Below are positions 36,749 through 46,062 of a stretch of DNA of 64,000 bases, in pieces. The notes beneath the pieces are model-generated. The model worked only from the letters and a program-made list of their open reading frames with translations. It was not told where the DNA came from and did no database searches. The position numbers and the translations under genes were made by a program. The DNA comes from Pseudomonadota bacterium (GTDB taxonomy: Bacteria > Pseudomonadota > Gammaproteobacteria > Steroidobacterales > Steroidobacteraceae): assembly GCA_016713725.1 (NCBI GenBank), contig JADJOO010000002.1:124001-188000 (forward strand), read 5' to 3'. How positions within the stretch are numbered: the stretch's first letter is position 1; every line of letters begins with the position of its first letter.

Positions 36749-38320
36749 TCACCTGGCTTTCTCCCAGTCGGCGTACTGCCTGCGCAACTCGCGCTTGAGG
36801 ATCTTGCCATTGGGATTGCGCGGCAGGTCGGTGACGTAGACTGCGCCCGCCAGGCGTTGCTGCTTGCCGACGCGCTGGTTGGTCCATTCCACCAGCGACC
36901 CGGTGTCCGGCCTGTCGCCCGCCCCTGCCGCGACCACCAGCGCGAGCGGCGTTTCGCCCCAGCGTTCGCTCGGCACGCCCACGACGGCGACGTCGGCGAC
37001 CGCGGGGTGCTCACGCATGACCGCTTCGATGTCGGCCGGGTAGATGTTCTGGCTGCCCGACAGGATCATGTCCTTCTTGCGATCGACGATGTAGAGGAAG
37101 CCGTCGTCGTCGAGTCGCCCGATGTCCCCTGTGCGCAGCCAGCGGCGGCCTTGCGGGTCGACCCATGTCGCCTCTTCCGTCGCGTCGGGCCGCCGGTGAT
37201 AGCCCTCCATCACCAGGCGTCCGTACCCGCAGATCTCGCCGAGCTCGCCGGGTGCCGCCTCGACGTCATCGTCGCGCACGAGCTTGAGCTGCTGGCCCGC
37301 GATGGGCTTACCGACGGATTCGATGTGCGCGTCGAAATCCTCGGGAGCCAGCGTGGTGATGATGCCCTCGGTGAGGCCGTAGAGTTCGATGAGCTCGCAC
37401 CCGAGCGCATCACGCGTCCCGCGCTTCACGGCCGGCGTGAGCGGCGAGCCGCAGCACATGATCGCCTGCAGCGAAGACAGGTTGCGTGTTGCGATGCCGG
37501 GCAGTTCGAGCACGCGCTGAAACTGTACGGGCACGAAGCCACCGTGGGTGGCGCCGTGACGCTCGATTGCGTCGACCAGCGCAGCCGCGGTGAACGACGG
37601 CAGGACGACGATGGTGCCGCCCACGACGACCGTGCTCAGCATCGCGACCCAGCTGATGTTCGAATACAGCCCGAGCGAGCAGACGGTGACGCAGTCGCTG
37701 CGGTAGCGCAGTGCGATGGCGAGATCGGTGCCCCAGTCATAACGACAGCCATGCGTGTGCACGATGCCCTTGGGCAGCCCGGTGGTACCCGAACTGTAGA
37801 TGACGTTGCACTCGGTATCGGGACCCACCTTGACGATGGGGGCGGCGGTCGACTGTCGCTCGAGCCAGGGCGTCAGGTCGGTCCAGTGACCTGCAGCCGG
37901 AACGTTGACGCCGAGCTTGACCATGGTGCCCGCCAACTGACCGGCCGCGAGCAGCGCATCCACGCGCTGGCAATGCTCCCCTGAAGCAGCGATTGCGCTG
38001 GCGCCACTGTCGCGCACCATCGCAGCGACGGCCGCGTCGCTCACCGACGTATTGAGCGGCACGACGGACACGCCCGCCTTGCCGGCGCCGAACAGCAGCA
38101 GCGCCATCTCCGCGCTGTTCTGCATCAGCACGGCGAGCCGCGCTCCATGCGCGAGATTCAGTTGCAGCAGACCGTTCGCCACCTGGTTCGTCGCAGCATC
38201 GAACCCGGCCCAGGTCCACCGGCGCTCCCCGCAGAGGAGCGCCGGTTTCCTGGCCCGATTGCGACCGTGCTGGACGATCAGGTCGGGGACGATCGGCCGT
38301 GGTACGTCGTACCAGCCCAT
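36749..38320 (-). CDS. AMP-dependent acyl-CoA synthetase/ligase
   Basis: A 523-residue ANL-superfamily enzyme of normal length, activating a carboxylate to its CoA thioester by an acyl-adenylate. Motifs: the P-loop-like NVIYSSGTTGLPKGIVHTHG, LYGLTEGIITTL, the hinge region WLRTGDIGRLDDDGFLYIVD with RKKDMILSGSQNIYP, and the catalytic Lys in NPNGKILKRELR. The closest types are medium- or long-chain fatty-acid and cyclohexanecarboxylate/hydroxyacid ligases. It lies between the hydrolase and the TonB receptor on the same strand and probably activates the product of the hydrolase. The chain length cannot be told. Confidence 0.9.
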   Translation of the reverse strand: MGWYDVPRPIVPDLIVQHGRNRARKPALLCGERRWTWAGFDAATNQVANGLLQLNLAHGARLAVLMQNSAEMALLLFGAGKAGVSVVPLNTSVSDAAVAAMVRDSGASAIAASGEHCQRVDALLAAGQLAGTMVKLGVNVPAAGHWTDLTPWLERQSTAAPIVKVGPDTECNVIYSSGTTGLPKGIVHTHGCRYDWGTDLAIALRYRSDCVTVCSLGLYSNISWVAMLSTVVVGGTIVVLPSFTAAALVDAIERHGATHGGFVPVQFQRVLELPGIATRNLSSLQAIMCCGSPLTPAVKRGTRDALGCELIELYGLTEGIITTLAPEDFDAHIESVGKPIAGQQLKLVRDDDVEAAPGELGEICGYGRLVMEGYHRRPDATEEATWVDPQGRRWLRTGDIGRLDDDGFLYIVDRKKDMILSGSQNIYPADIEAVMREHPAVADVAVVGVPSERWGETPLALVVAAGAGDRPDTGSLVEWTNQRVGKQQRLAGAVYVTDLPRNPNGKILKRELRRQYADWEKAR

Positions 38321-38345
38321 GGCCCTAACCTCACCAGTCTGCCGA

Positions 38346-40605
38346 TCAGTCGAAGCGGTAGCTCGCGCTCAGGCTGACCGTGCGCGGCGGGCCATAGAAG
38401 CTGTTGACGATGTTGCCGAACAGCGCGCCGAGGAACTGGTAGCCGCCGATCTTGTATTCCTCATCGGTGAGGTTGCGACCCGTCAGCTGGAAGGTCAGCT
38501 TGTCATTGGCTGAGGTCCAGGCGATGCTCGCGTCGACCAGCGTGTAATCCTCGGTCTGGTCGAGCAGCGGGTTCTCGAACTCGAACATGTGATACGAATC
38601 GCGGTACGAACCGGTGAGCGTCGCGAGCAGCGAGCCCCACCCGGCGGACAACGGCTGCGCGTACGACAGCGACAGGTTGCCATTCCACTCCGGCGTGTTC
38701 TGGAACACGGCGGTATCGGCCAGGTCGATCGGCACCGTGACGGTCGCCGGCGGCGGCGTCGGGTTCGCACCACGGTGAACGTGTTGTACTCGTCGAACTC
38801 TGCATCGGTCCAACCCAGGCCGTAGCTCAGCGTCAGGCGGTCGGTGAACGCGATTGCACCCTCGAGTTCGGCACCCTGGATGGTCGAACTGCCGGCGTTG
38901 TCGACGAAGCTCGCCACGCCGGTCGCGGTCGGTTCCTGCCGCGTGATCTGCTGGTCGGTGTAGTCGGCGCGGAAAAGCGCGAAGTTGAAGCTCAGCCGGT
39001 CGTCGACGAGGTGCCCTTGAGCCCGACTTCGTACGAGGTCACGTTCTCCGGGTCATAGCCATTGACGGTGTCCGGCGTGAAGATCGCGTCGCCGCGCATG
39101 TCGAAGCCGCCCGACTTGAAGCCCTCCGAATACGACGCGTACGTGGTCATGCTGTCCGTGAAGTCGAAGCTGATGCTCGCGCGGGGCGTGAACTTGTCGA
39201 ACGTGCGCGTGTTGACGTAGTCGGTGCGAGTGCGGAAGAACACGGCCGCATTGTTGCCGAACAACGGTGAACCGAGGCCGAGATAGTCCTGCCGCAGGAC
39301 CGAGCCTTCCTTCTCGTCCTCGGTGTAGCGGCCGCCGAGCGAAACGCGCCAGCGGTCCGTGATCGAGTAGCTCACGTCGGCGAACGCCGCGTAGCTCGTC
39401 GTGTCGACGTAGCCCGACGTGGCGATGGTCAGTCCAAGCGCGCCGATCGGCGTGTCGAAGGCGCCTGATGCCGTTGCATCGAGGTAATAGAGGCCGGCGA
39501 CACCCTGCCACCGTTCGCCCTCGAACAGCACCTGGAATTCCTGCGACGTCTGGTCGTCTGCATAGCGCCCGGGAATGTCGAGCGCCGGCTGCGGCGAAGC
39601 ATCGAAGTCGATCAGCGTGTTGGTCTTGCCGTCGCGGTACGCGGTGATCGACTTAAGCGTGACCGCGTCGGTCAGTTCCCAAGCCGCCGTGAGCGACAGG
39701 CCCTGGTTGCGCACGAGGTTGTCGTCGCCGATGCCGCCGCGCGTGTCGTAGACGTCCGGCAACACCTGCTCGCCGGCGGTGAGGCCGAGGCCCGGGACTT
39801 CGCGGTGCCCGTGCTTGGCCGGTGAGTTGTCCTCGACGTAGTCGGCCGCGAGCCGGAAACTCAGCGCGTCGGTCGGGTTCCAGTCGGCACTCATGCGGAA
39901 AGCGTCGACGCTCTTCGCGTAGTGATTCTGTTTGCCGGTGAACTGGTTCTCGCCGTAGCCATCGCGACGGTAGATGGCGGCGCTGCCGCCGATCGACAGC
40001 GTGTCGCTCAGCGGCAACACACCCGAGGCGAGGAAGTCGTGCTGCGCATAGGTGCCGAGCGTGAGCCTGGTGTCGAGGTAGGCCTCGTTGCCGAGCGACT
40101 TGGTCACGTACTTGATCGCGCCGCCGATCGTGTTGCGGCCGTACAGCGTGCCCTGCGGGCCGCGCAGCACTTCGATGCGCTCGATGTCGTAGATGTCGAG
40201 CACCGCACCCTGCGGGCGCGCCACGTACACGTCGTCGACGTAGAGGCCGACGCCGGGCTCGAAGCCCCACAGCGGATCCTGCTGGCCGATGCCGCGGATG
40301 AAGGCGATCAACGTCGAGTTGGTGCCGCGCGCGACCTGCAGGGTCAGGTTCGGCGTGGACTGCTGCAGCCACGTGATGTCCTGCGCGCCGGTGGCCTGGA
40401 TGCGTTCGGCCGAGAATGCAGACACCGCGATCGGCACGTCCTGCAGCGATTCCTCGCGGCGGCGGGCGGTCACGGTGACCTCCTCGAGACCGGTGACCGA
40501 CGACCTGGCGACGGGCGCGTCCTGCGCGAGGACAGCGGGTACGGCGAACATCGAGGCCGCGCATGCTGCAGCGGCCTGCACCGAGTAAACGGCGAGCTTC
40601 TTCAT
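38346..40605 (-). CDS. TonB-dependent outer-membrane receptor, two frameshifts
   Basis: About 750 residues. There is a signal peptide (MKKLAVYSVQAAAACAASM), a TonB box and plug (LEEVTVTARRREESLQD, then IRGIGQQDPLWGFEPGVGLY and VLRGPQGTLYGRNTIGG), and a C-terminal 22-strand barrel ending SLSASYRFD. The frame breaks near 38998-39002 (YEVGLKGT then LSFNFALFRADYTDQQ) and near 38750-38770 (an Arg-rich artefact in a CCG-rich stretch), after which the last 150 residues follow. The start at ATG 40605 has AGGGGG five bases upstream. This receptor class, with DVPIAVSAF, imports many hydrophobic compounds or oligomers in Steroidobacter- and Sphingomonas-like bacteria. It heads the ligase/hydrolase/permease row and is divergent from a TetR regulator. 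Confidence 0.88.
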
Positions 40606-40646
40606 GGATCCCCCTGCTGTGGCGTCGGTTTCCGACACCGGTGTTT

Positions 40647-40697
40647 CAACGAGTGTTGGAATTTAGTTGAACGTTCGTTGAAATTCAACAGTCGTTG
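40647..40697. promoter_or_regulatory. 51-bp interrupted inverted repeat, TetR operator region
   Basis: Outer arms CAACGAGTGTTG and CAACAGTCGTTG and an inner GTTGAACGTTCGTTGAA-type symmetry make a nested inverted repeat between the divergent TonB-receptor and TetR genes. It offers probably two operator sites, since CAACG/CGTTG half-sites recur four times. It likely lets the TetR protein control both directions. Confidence 0.65.
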
Positions 40698-40763
40698 CAA
40701 GAAGACCTCCAGGTTCTTCAGAATCGCGGCTCGACCGGACGTTCAGGGGCGCCTCGTACCGCG

Positions 40764-41548
40764 ATGCAAAAGAAAGGCACGGCTGGCCGCCTGGGTGCGG
40801 AAAGGCCGCCTGCCGCAGGCAGGGCGGCCGGCACCGGCTCCCGCTCGCACGCCACGCGCGAACGCATCCTCGACGCCGCCGAACGGTTGTTTGCGCAACG
40901 CGGTTTTACGGCGTTTCGGTGCGCGACATAACGGGTGCCGCCGAGGTGGACGTGGCACTCGCGAGCTACCACTTCGGCAACAAGCAGGGCCTGCTCGAAG
41001 CGGTGTTCATGCGCCGCGCGGAAGACCTCAATACCGAGCGCATCGCCCGCCTTGACGCCGTTCTCGCCGCAGCCAAAGGCCGCCGCCCGCCAAGAATCGA
41101 AGACGTCATCGATGCGTTCACCCATCCGCTGCTCGATCGTTCCTCGCGCGGCAGCCCGGGCTGGAAGAGCTATTTCGCGCTGATCGCGGAGGTGAACAAT
41201 TCGCCGGAATTCGGCGGCGTCCTGATGTCGCGGTTCTTCGATCCGGTCGTCGAGAAGTTCATCGACGCGATTCGCCGCGCCTTGCCGGAGTGCGACGACA
41301 GCGACCTCTACTGGGCCTATCACTTCCTGTCGGGTGCCCTCACGCTGACGTTCGCCGAGACTGGACGCATCGACAAGCTGTCGGGTGGCGCCTGTCGCTC
41401 GAGCGATCTCGACAGCGTCCACGAGCGGCTCGTGCCGTATTGCGCCGCCGGGTTCCGGGCGCTGTGCGCGCCGAAGCGCTCGGCACCAGGCCGGCCCGCA
41501 CGAAGAAGCCACGCAAGTGAACGTATCCAGGAACCCTCATGGAAGTAA
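40764..41548 (+). CDS. TetR-family regulator, one frameshift
   Basis: The N-terminal helix-turn-helix reads TRERILDAAERLFAQRGF, then breaks. Adding one T to the TTTT run at 40904-40907 gives YGVSVRDITGAAEVDVALASYHFGNKQGLLEAV and the C-terminal ligand domain (SPGWKSYFALIAEVNNSPEFG, YWAYHFLSGALTLTFAETGRIDKLSGG), which resembles the TetR_C branch seen in regulators of hydrophobic-compound catabolism. The corrected length is about 261 residues with a basic tail. It is divergent from the TonB receptor across a 51-bp inverted repeat. The PHB-depolymerase-like gene follows four bases after the stop and is likely co-transcribed. Confidence 0.83.
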
Positions 41549-41552
41549 CCCG

Positions 41553-42631
41553 ATGCAGAATTCGCCGATCGTGAAAGCCCTGCGTGCTGCAGCGTTGTGC
41601 CTGTCCGGTGTACTTGCATGCTCGGGCTGCAAAGGCAGCGATTCCAGTGCCGGCCCGCAGGGTGATCGCCTCGCCGCGCTGCCGATCGCAGCGGGTCGGT
41701 CACGACGTCGGGCATCTCGGCGGGCGGCTACATGGCTGTGCAGTTCCACGTCGCGCATTCAGCGCTGGTCAGTGGCGCAGGCGTCCTGGCGGCCGGCCCG
41801 TACTACTGTGCCGAGAATTCGCTGCGCCATGCACTCGGTCGCTGCATGCAGGGCGACGAACCGATCGCCGTGGACCAACTGGTCGGAATCACGAGCGAAC
41901 TCGCCCTGGCCGGCCGCATCGACCCGATCGCGAACCTGGCCAACGACCGCGTGTGGATTTTCCACGGCGGGGCGGACGCCGTCGTGGGCAGGCCGGTGGT
42001 CGATGCGCTGCAGGCGTACTACGAATTGCTGGTGGACGCGCGCGGCGTGCAGCGCACGGATCTTGCGGCCGCCGGCCACACGTTTCCGAGTGCCACCGGG
42101 AACCTGCTGGACTGCGGCAAGACCGAAACGCCGTTCGTCGGCAGCTGCGACTTCGACGGCGCCCGGCAGCTGCTCGAGCACCTGTATGGTCCGTTCGGCA
42201 CCGAGGACGCGGGCGTCAGACCGGGGGCGCTGGTGCAATTCGCGCAGTCACCGTACGCGCAAGCGACCGATGCCGCCGGGCTGGACCCGCACGGTTGGCT
42301 CTACATTCCAGCCGCCTGCTCTGGCAACGGCGCTGCTGGGCGCTGTCGCCTGCACGTCGCCTTTCACGGCTGCAAGCAGGGTGCTTCGTACGTGAAGGAT
42401 GCGTTCGTACAGCAGTCCGGCTACGTGGCAGCCGCCGACGCGGGCCGCATCGTCGTCCTGTTTCCGCAGGTCGAGCCCAGTTTCCAGCCCCTCAACCCGA
42501 ACGGGTGCTGGGACTGGTGGGGTTACACGGGTGCCGAGTACGCCACTCAGGCCGGGCCGCAGGTCGCGGCCGTGAAGGCGATGGTCGACGACTTGATGGG
42601 TTCGGGCGACCCGGTGCGCGCCGGACCGTAG
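41553..42631 (+). CDS. PHB depolymerase-like esterase lipoprotein, one frameshift
   Basis: About 359 residues. It has a probable lipoprotein signal (ALCLSGVLACSGC), then a PHB-depolymerase-type alpha/beta hydrolase. The lipase box appears as TSGISAGGYMAVQFHVAHS after a one-base shift near 41691-41700. Further conserved blocks are GVLAAGPYYCAENSL, VWIFHGGADAVVG (acid), AAGHTFPS (catalytic His), LYIPAACSG, LHVAFHGCKQG, and NPNGCWDWWGYTGAEYATQAG. This layout, with paired cysteines and the GCWDWWGY signature, is typical of short-chain PHA depolymerases. It would cleave extracellular or periplasmic polyhydroxybutyrate or similar polyesters to oligomers. Confidence 0.85.
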
Positions 42632-42635
42632 GGGT

Positions 42636-43082
42636 TCAGAGCGCGACGGCGCGCGACCGCTGTCCGCCGTAGAGCACTTCGAGGCGACGCACGCCTTTCA
42701 TGCGCCGCGAGGACCGGCGCACCTCGCCCATCAGTCGCAACAGCAGCCCCACGTCATCGTTCATGCCGCCAGTGCAGTAGTCCTCGCTCATGCCGAGGTG
42801 CAGCACGGTCACGTGCTCGAGGTCGGCCCGGTTATAGACGGCCACGCCGACCGGGCGGGCGGTCAGCGTCTCCACGGCGAACAGGCATTGAACGCCCGGC
42901 AGGCTGCCCACGCGCACGCGCAACCCCTCACCATCGTCCACGATTTCGGGCGGGCCGTACCTGTCGATGACGTCGACAATGCCGCGCGCAAAGCGATCCT
43001 GGCAGCCGTTGAAAAAGAGGATCCGCTCGAGCGCATGACGCTTGTGGCGAGGGAGCTGCGACGTGAACTCGATTCCCTGCAT
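42636..43082 (-). CDS. Conserved hypothetical protein, 148 aa
   Basis: A small soluble protein starting MQGIEFTSQLPRHKRHALER. It has a central beta-rich part (LRVRVGSLPGVQCLFAVETL, RPVGVAVYNRADLEHVTVLHLGM) and a basic C-terminus (EVRRSSRRMKGVRRLEVLYG). The VTVLHLGMSEDY strand recalls a GNAT acetyltransferase core, but no acetyl-CoA motif is clear, so no function is assigned. The ATG at 43082 has GGGGA upstream; a longer start at 43133 is possible. It converges on the depolymerase gene and is divergent from the receiver-like gene. Confidence 0.65.
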   Translation of the reverse strand: MQGIEFTSQLPRHKRHALERILFFNGCQDRFARGIVDVIDRYGPPEIVDDGEGLRVRVGSLPGVQCLFAVETLTARPVGVAVYNRADLEHVTVLHLGMSEDYCTGGMNDDVGLLLRLMGEVRRSSRRMKGVRRLEVLYGGQRSRAVAL

Positions 43083-43303
43083 GCAGGTTCCCCGGCCGCG
43101 TGCACGGCCTCGGACGGAGGTGCGGCCGATCATGCTCGCGCGACCACCTTATGTCGAGTGGAGCGACGCACAAGTGTTGCTGCAACGCCACAAAAACGCC
43201 TTGGACCCGGGTTGGCCAGTCGCGGGTATTTTTTTGAATTGCTTCATGTTTTTGACATTCCGAGGTGGAGTGTCGGCGCCGCTTGGCGTGCAATGGCACT
43301 GCG

Positions 43304-44656
43304 ATGCCCCGCAATCCCTTGCCCGTCCCGAATGCGGCCGATCTGGCCGTTCACGCGCCCCCCGTTCCGGGCGCGATGCTCGTGGACGTGGTCGTGCTGA
43401 CATCCGACCCTGAACTGTTCCAGTCAGCGCGGGAGGCAGTCGGTGAGCAGAATCCGGTCTGGCGTGCTCGTTCGGCCGAAGAGGCGGCGGACTTGCTGAT
43501 CAACGGACGCTGCGGCGTGCTGGTCATCGACATGGCCGCGGTCTCGACTCGCGCCGACACCCTTGTCGAGCAGATCGTCGAGCAGTTCCCCGACGCCATC
43601 GTCTGCGTCGCCGGCACGCGTGCCGACGAACCCCTGCTGGCCCCGCTGATCAGCGCTGGCCTGGTGTACCGCTTCATGCACAAACCCACGTCGGCGCGGC
43701 GGGCGGGTATGTTCCTGCAGGCTGCGATCCGCCGTCACGTCGAGCGCCGCGAGGGGCGCGAAGCCAACGACCCGCTGTTGCCGCTGCTGCGCGGTCTGCG
43801 CCGCCCAACGGCTGGCATGCCCCGCGGTTACCTCGTGCTGATCGGCCTTGTGGCGCTGGCGCTGGTCGTCCCGCTCTTCGTCGGCGGCGAGCCGGATGCG
43901 CAGAAGGCGGCGGCAGTCGCTGCGGTGCCGGTAGCGCCCGCCCCGGAACCTGCAGCAACGGGGCGCGCCGATCCAGTCCTGTCGCGAGCCCGGGCAGCGT
44001 TGCATGCCGGCCGTCTCGAGGCGCCCGAAGGCCGCAACGCGCTCGACCTGTTCCAGGCCGTGCTGCTCGCGCAGCCCGAGCAACGCGAGGCACAGGCCTC
44101 GCTCGCGAGGACGGTTGAGCTGCTGCTGCAGCGTGCGCAGCAGGAATTCGACGCGGGCAACAAGCCAGAAGCCGAACGGCTGGTGCAGCGTGTGCTGGCA
44201 GTCGTTCCCGGCGACGAGCAGGCCCAGACCCTGGCGCGGCGCTTCACTCCGCCCGACACGCCGTCGCGCCAGTTGTCCCGCGAGCAGCGCGCAGAGGTGG
44301 AAGCGCGCCTGGCCGGGAATACGATCGGCTCCCCGGCAGCGCCCACGCACGCGCGGACCCTTGAAGAAATCCAGACCGAACTCGCCGCGCTGCCGGGGCC
44401 GGTCACGAAATTATCCGGTTCGTCCGCTGCCCCGACGGCCGCTGCATCAAAGGCGCCGGCGCCGGTCATCCGGCCCGATCCGCTCGCGCCGCGCTTTGTC
44501 AATCCAACGCCGGCGATCGCCCCTGCAGCACGCAGCTACGCGCGCGAGCCGGTCAATGCACCGCCGACCGCCGGAGTGACCGGCCCGACCTCGCGGAACG
44601 AGCCTGCAGAGCCGGCAGTCGAACCGGCGAGCCTCAGCGCCCACCGGGGTGGGTGA
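43304..44656 (+). CDS. Membrane-anchored protein with receiver-like domain, TPR-like region and Pro/Ala-rich tail
   Basis: A 450-residue protein. Residues about 25-145 look like a response-regulator receiver fold (VDVVVLTSDPELFQSAREAV; CGVLVIDMAAV with an Asp at the phospho-acceptor position; FMHKPTSARRAG with the conserved Lys-Pro). One TM follows (YLVLIGLVALALVVPLFVG), then a helical TPR-like segment (ALDLFQAVLLAQPEQREAQ, LQRAQQEFDAGNKPEAERLV) and a Pro/Ala tail. A receiver domain N-terminal to a TM and repeats is unusual; it may sense cytoplasmic signals and act in the periplasm, perhaps in envelope or pilus assembly. Its last 23 bases overlap the convergent metallohydrolase gene. Confidence 0.72.
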   Translation: MPRNPLPVPNAADLAVHAPPVPGAMLVDVVVLTSDPELFQSAREAVGEQNPVWRARSAEEAADLLINGRCGVLVIDMAAVSTRADTLVEQIVEQFPDAIVCVAGTRADEPLLAPLISAGLVYRFMHKPTSARRAGMFLQAAIRRHVERREGREANDPLLPLLRGLRRPTAGMPRGYLVLIGLVALALVVPLFVGGEPDAQKAAAVAAVPVAPAPEPAATGRADPVLSRARAALHAGRLEAPEGRNALDLFQAVLLAQPEQREAQASLARTVELLLQRAQQEFDAGNKPEAERLVQRVLAVVPGDEQAQTLARRFTPPDTPSRQLSREQRAEVEARLAGNTIGSPAAPTHARTLEEIQTELAALPGPVTKLSGSSAAPTAAASKAPAPVIRPDPLAPRFVNPTPAIAPAARSYAREPVNAPPTAGVTGPTSRNEPAEPAVEPASLSAHRGG

Positions 44657-46049
44657 GATCGACCCGCTGCGCAGGTTTTGCCACCTCCGCCTGCGCTCCC
44701 TTTGCGCGCAGCGCATCACATAGCCCGCTCGCACCCTCCGCTTCGCCGTGCACCAGGTACGTGTGCGGCTTGCCCCCGACGCCCGCGTGCCAGCGCAGCA
44801 GGTCTTCCTGATCGCCGTGCGCGGAAAATCCGCCGAGCGTGTGGATACGCGCGTTCACCTTGAACTTTTCGCCATGAATGCGCACGTGCTCGCGACCATC
44901 GACGATCGCGCGCCCCAGCGTTCCCACCGCCTGGAAGCCAGTGAAAATCACGTCGCACTCTCGCTGCGTGATGTTGTGCTTGAGGTGATGCACGATGCGA
45001 CCGCCGCTGCACATCCCGCTCCCCGCGATGATGATCGCGCCGCCCCGCAGCAGGTTGATCGCCATCGATTCTTCGGCGGAGCGGCAGAGCTTGAGATTCG
45101 GCAGCGCCGGCATGCGGCCGGCATCGCGACGCGCGGCGCTCGCTTCCGCGTCGTACAGCTCGGGATGCTTCCAGTAGACCTCGGACGCCTCGATGGCCAT
45201 CGGACTGTCCAGGAACACATGCCAGTCGCCGACGCGCCACTCGTCGAAGTGACTGGCGAGCTCGTAGAGGACTTCCTGGCTGCGCCCTACCGCGAACGCG
45301 GGGATCAGGACGTTGCCGCCGCCGGCCCGCGCCGCGCGCAGGATCTCGCCGAATTCACGCAGCGTGTCGCTGCGCTCACGATGCCGGCGATTGCCGTAGG
45401 TGCTTTCCATGACCACGACGTCAGCCGCGCCGTTGCCTTCCGGGTCGCGCAGGATCGGCGAGTCGTACTGTCCGACGTCGCCACTGAAGACGATGCGCGC
45501 GCTTGCGCCCTCTTCCTCGAGCTGCAGCCAAACGCTGGCGGAGCCGAGAATGTGGCCGGCGTCGCGGTACGTCAGGGTCACCCCTGGAAGAACTTCGGTC
45601 GCGCGACCGTACGGCACAGTCTTGAACTGCTGGATGGTCTCGTCCGCGTCCACTCGCGTGAACAACGGGTCGGGAAAGCCACGCGCCTGTCGATTGCCGT
45701 GTTCGGCCTGCTTGCGGCGGTAGCGCTCCGCCTCGCGCTCGGCCATGGACGCGCTGTCCGCGAGCAGGATGCGCGCAAGGTCACGGCACGCCGGGGTGGC
45801 GTAGATCGGCCCGCGGAAACCGCGCTTGTGCAGCAGCGGCAGCCGCCCGCAGTGATCGATGTGCGCATGGCTCAACACGACTGCGTCGATCGCTTCCGCA
45901 TCGAACGGAAACGGCTGCCGATTGCGGATGTCGGGTCGGTCGCCGCCCTGGACCAGACCGCAGTCGAGCAGCAGCGTGCGGTCGCGAACGGTAAGAATGT
46001 GGCAGGAACCGGTGACTTCACCGGCCGCGCCGTAGAACTGCAGGTGCAT
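44634..46049 (-). CDS. Beta-CASP metallo-beta-lactamase-fold RNA hydrolase
   Basis: A 471-residue protein with the metal-binding motif VVLSHAHIDHCGRLPLL and further conserved Asp/His residues (YRDAGHILGSASV, VFSGDVGQYDSPI, GGFSAHGDQEDLLRW). The beta-CASP insertion carries FAVGRSQEVLYEL and SGSGMCSGGRIVHHLKHN, as in YSH1/CPSF73-like nucleases. Such enzymes are endo- or exoribonucleases. The ATG at 46049 was chosen at the conserved start (MHLQFYGAAGEVTGSCH). It is the last gene in line after the HD-GYP gene on the same strand (13-base gap) and its 3' end overlaps the convergent gene by 23 bases. Confidence 0.9.
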   Translation of the reverse strand: MHLQFYGAAGEVTGSCHILTVRDRTLLLDCGLVQGGDRPDIRNRQPFPFDAEAIDAVVLSHAHIDHCGRLPLLHKRGFRGPIYATPACRDLARILLADSASMAEREAERYRRKQAEHGNRQARGFPDPLFTRVDADETIQQFKTVPYGRATEVLPGVTLTYRDAGHILGSASVWLQLEEEGASARIVFSGDVGQYDSPILRDPEGNGAADVVVMESTYGNRRHRERSDTLREFGEILRAARAGGGNVLIPAFAVGRSQEVLYELASHFDEWRVGDWHVFLDSPMAIEASEVYWKHPELYDAEASAARRDAGRMPALPNLKLCRSAEESMAINLLRGGAIIIAGSGMCSGGRIVHHLKHNITQRECDVIFTGFQAVGTLGRAIVDGREHVRIHGEKFKVNARIHTLGGFSAHGDQEDLLRWHAGVGGKPHTYLVHGEAEGASGLCDALRAKGAQAEVAKPAQRVDLTHPGGR

Positions 46050-46062
46050 CGCGCGAATCGCC

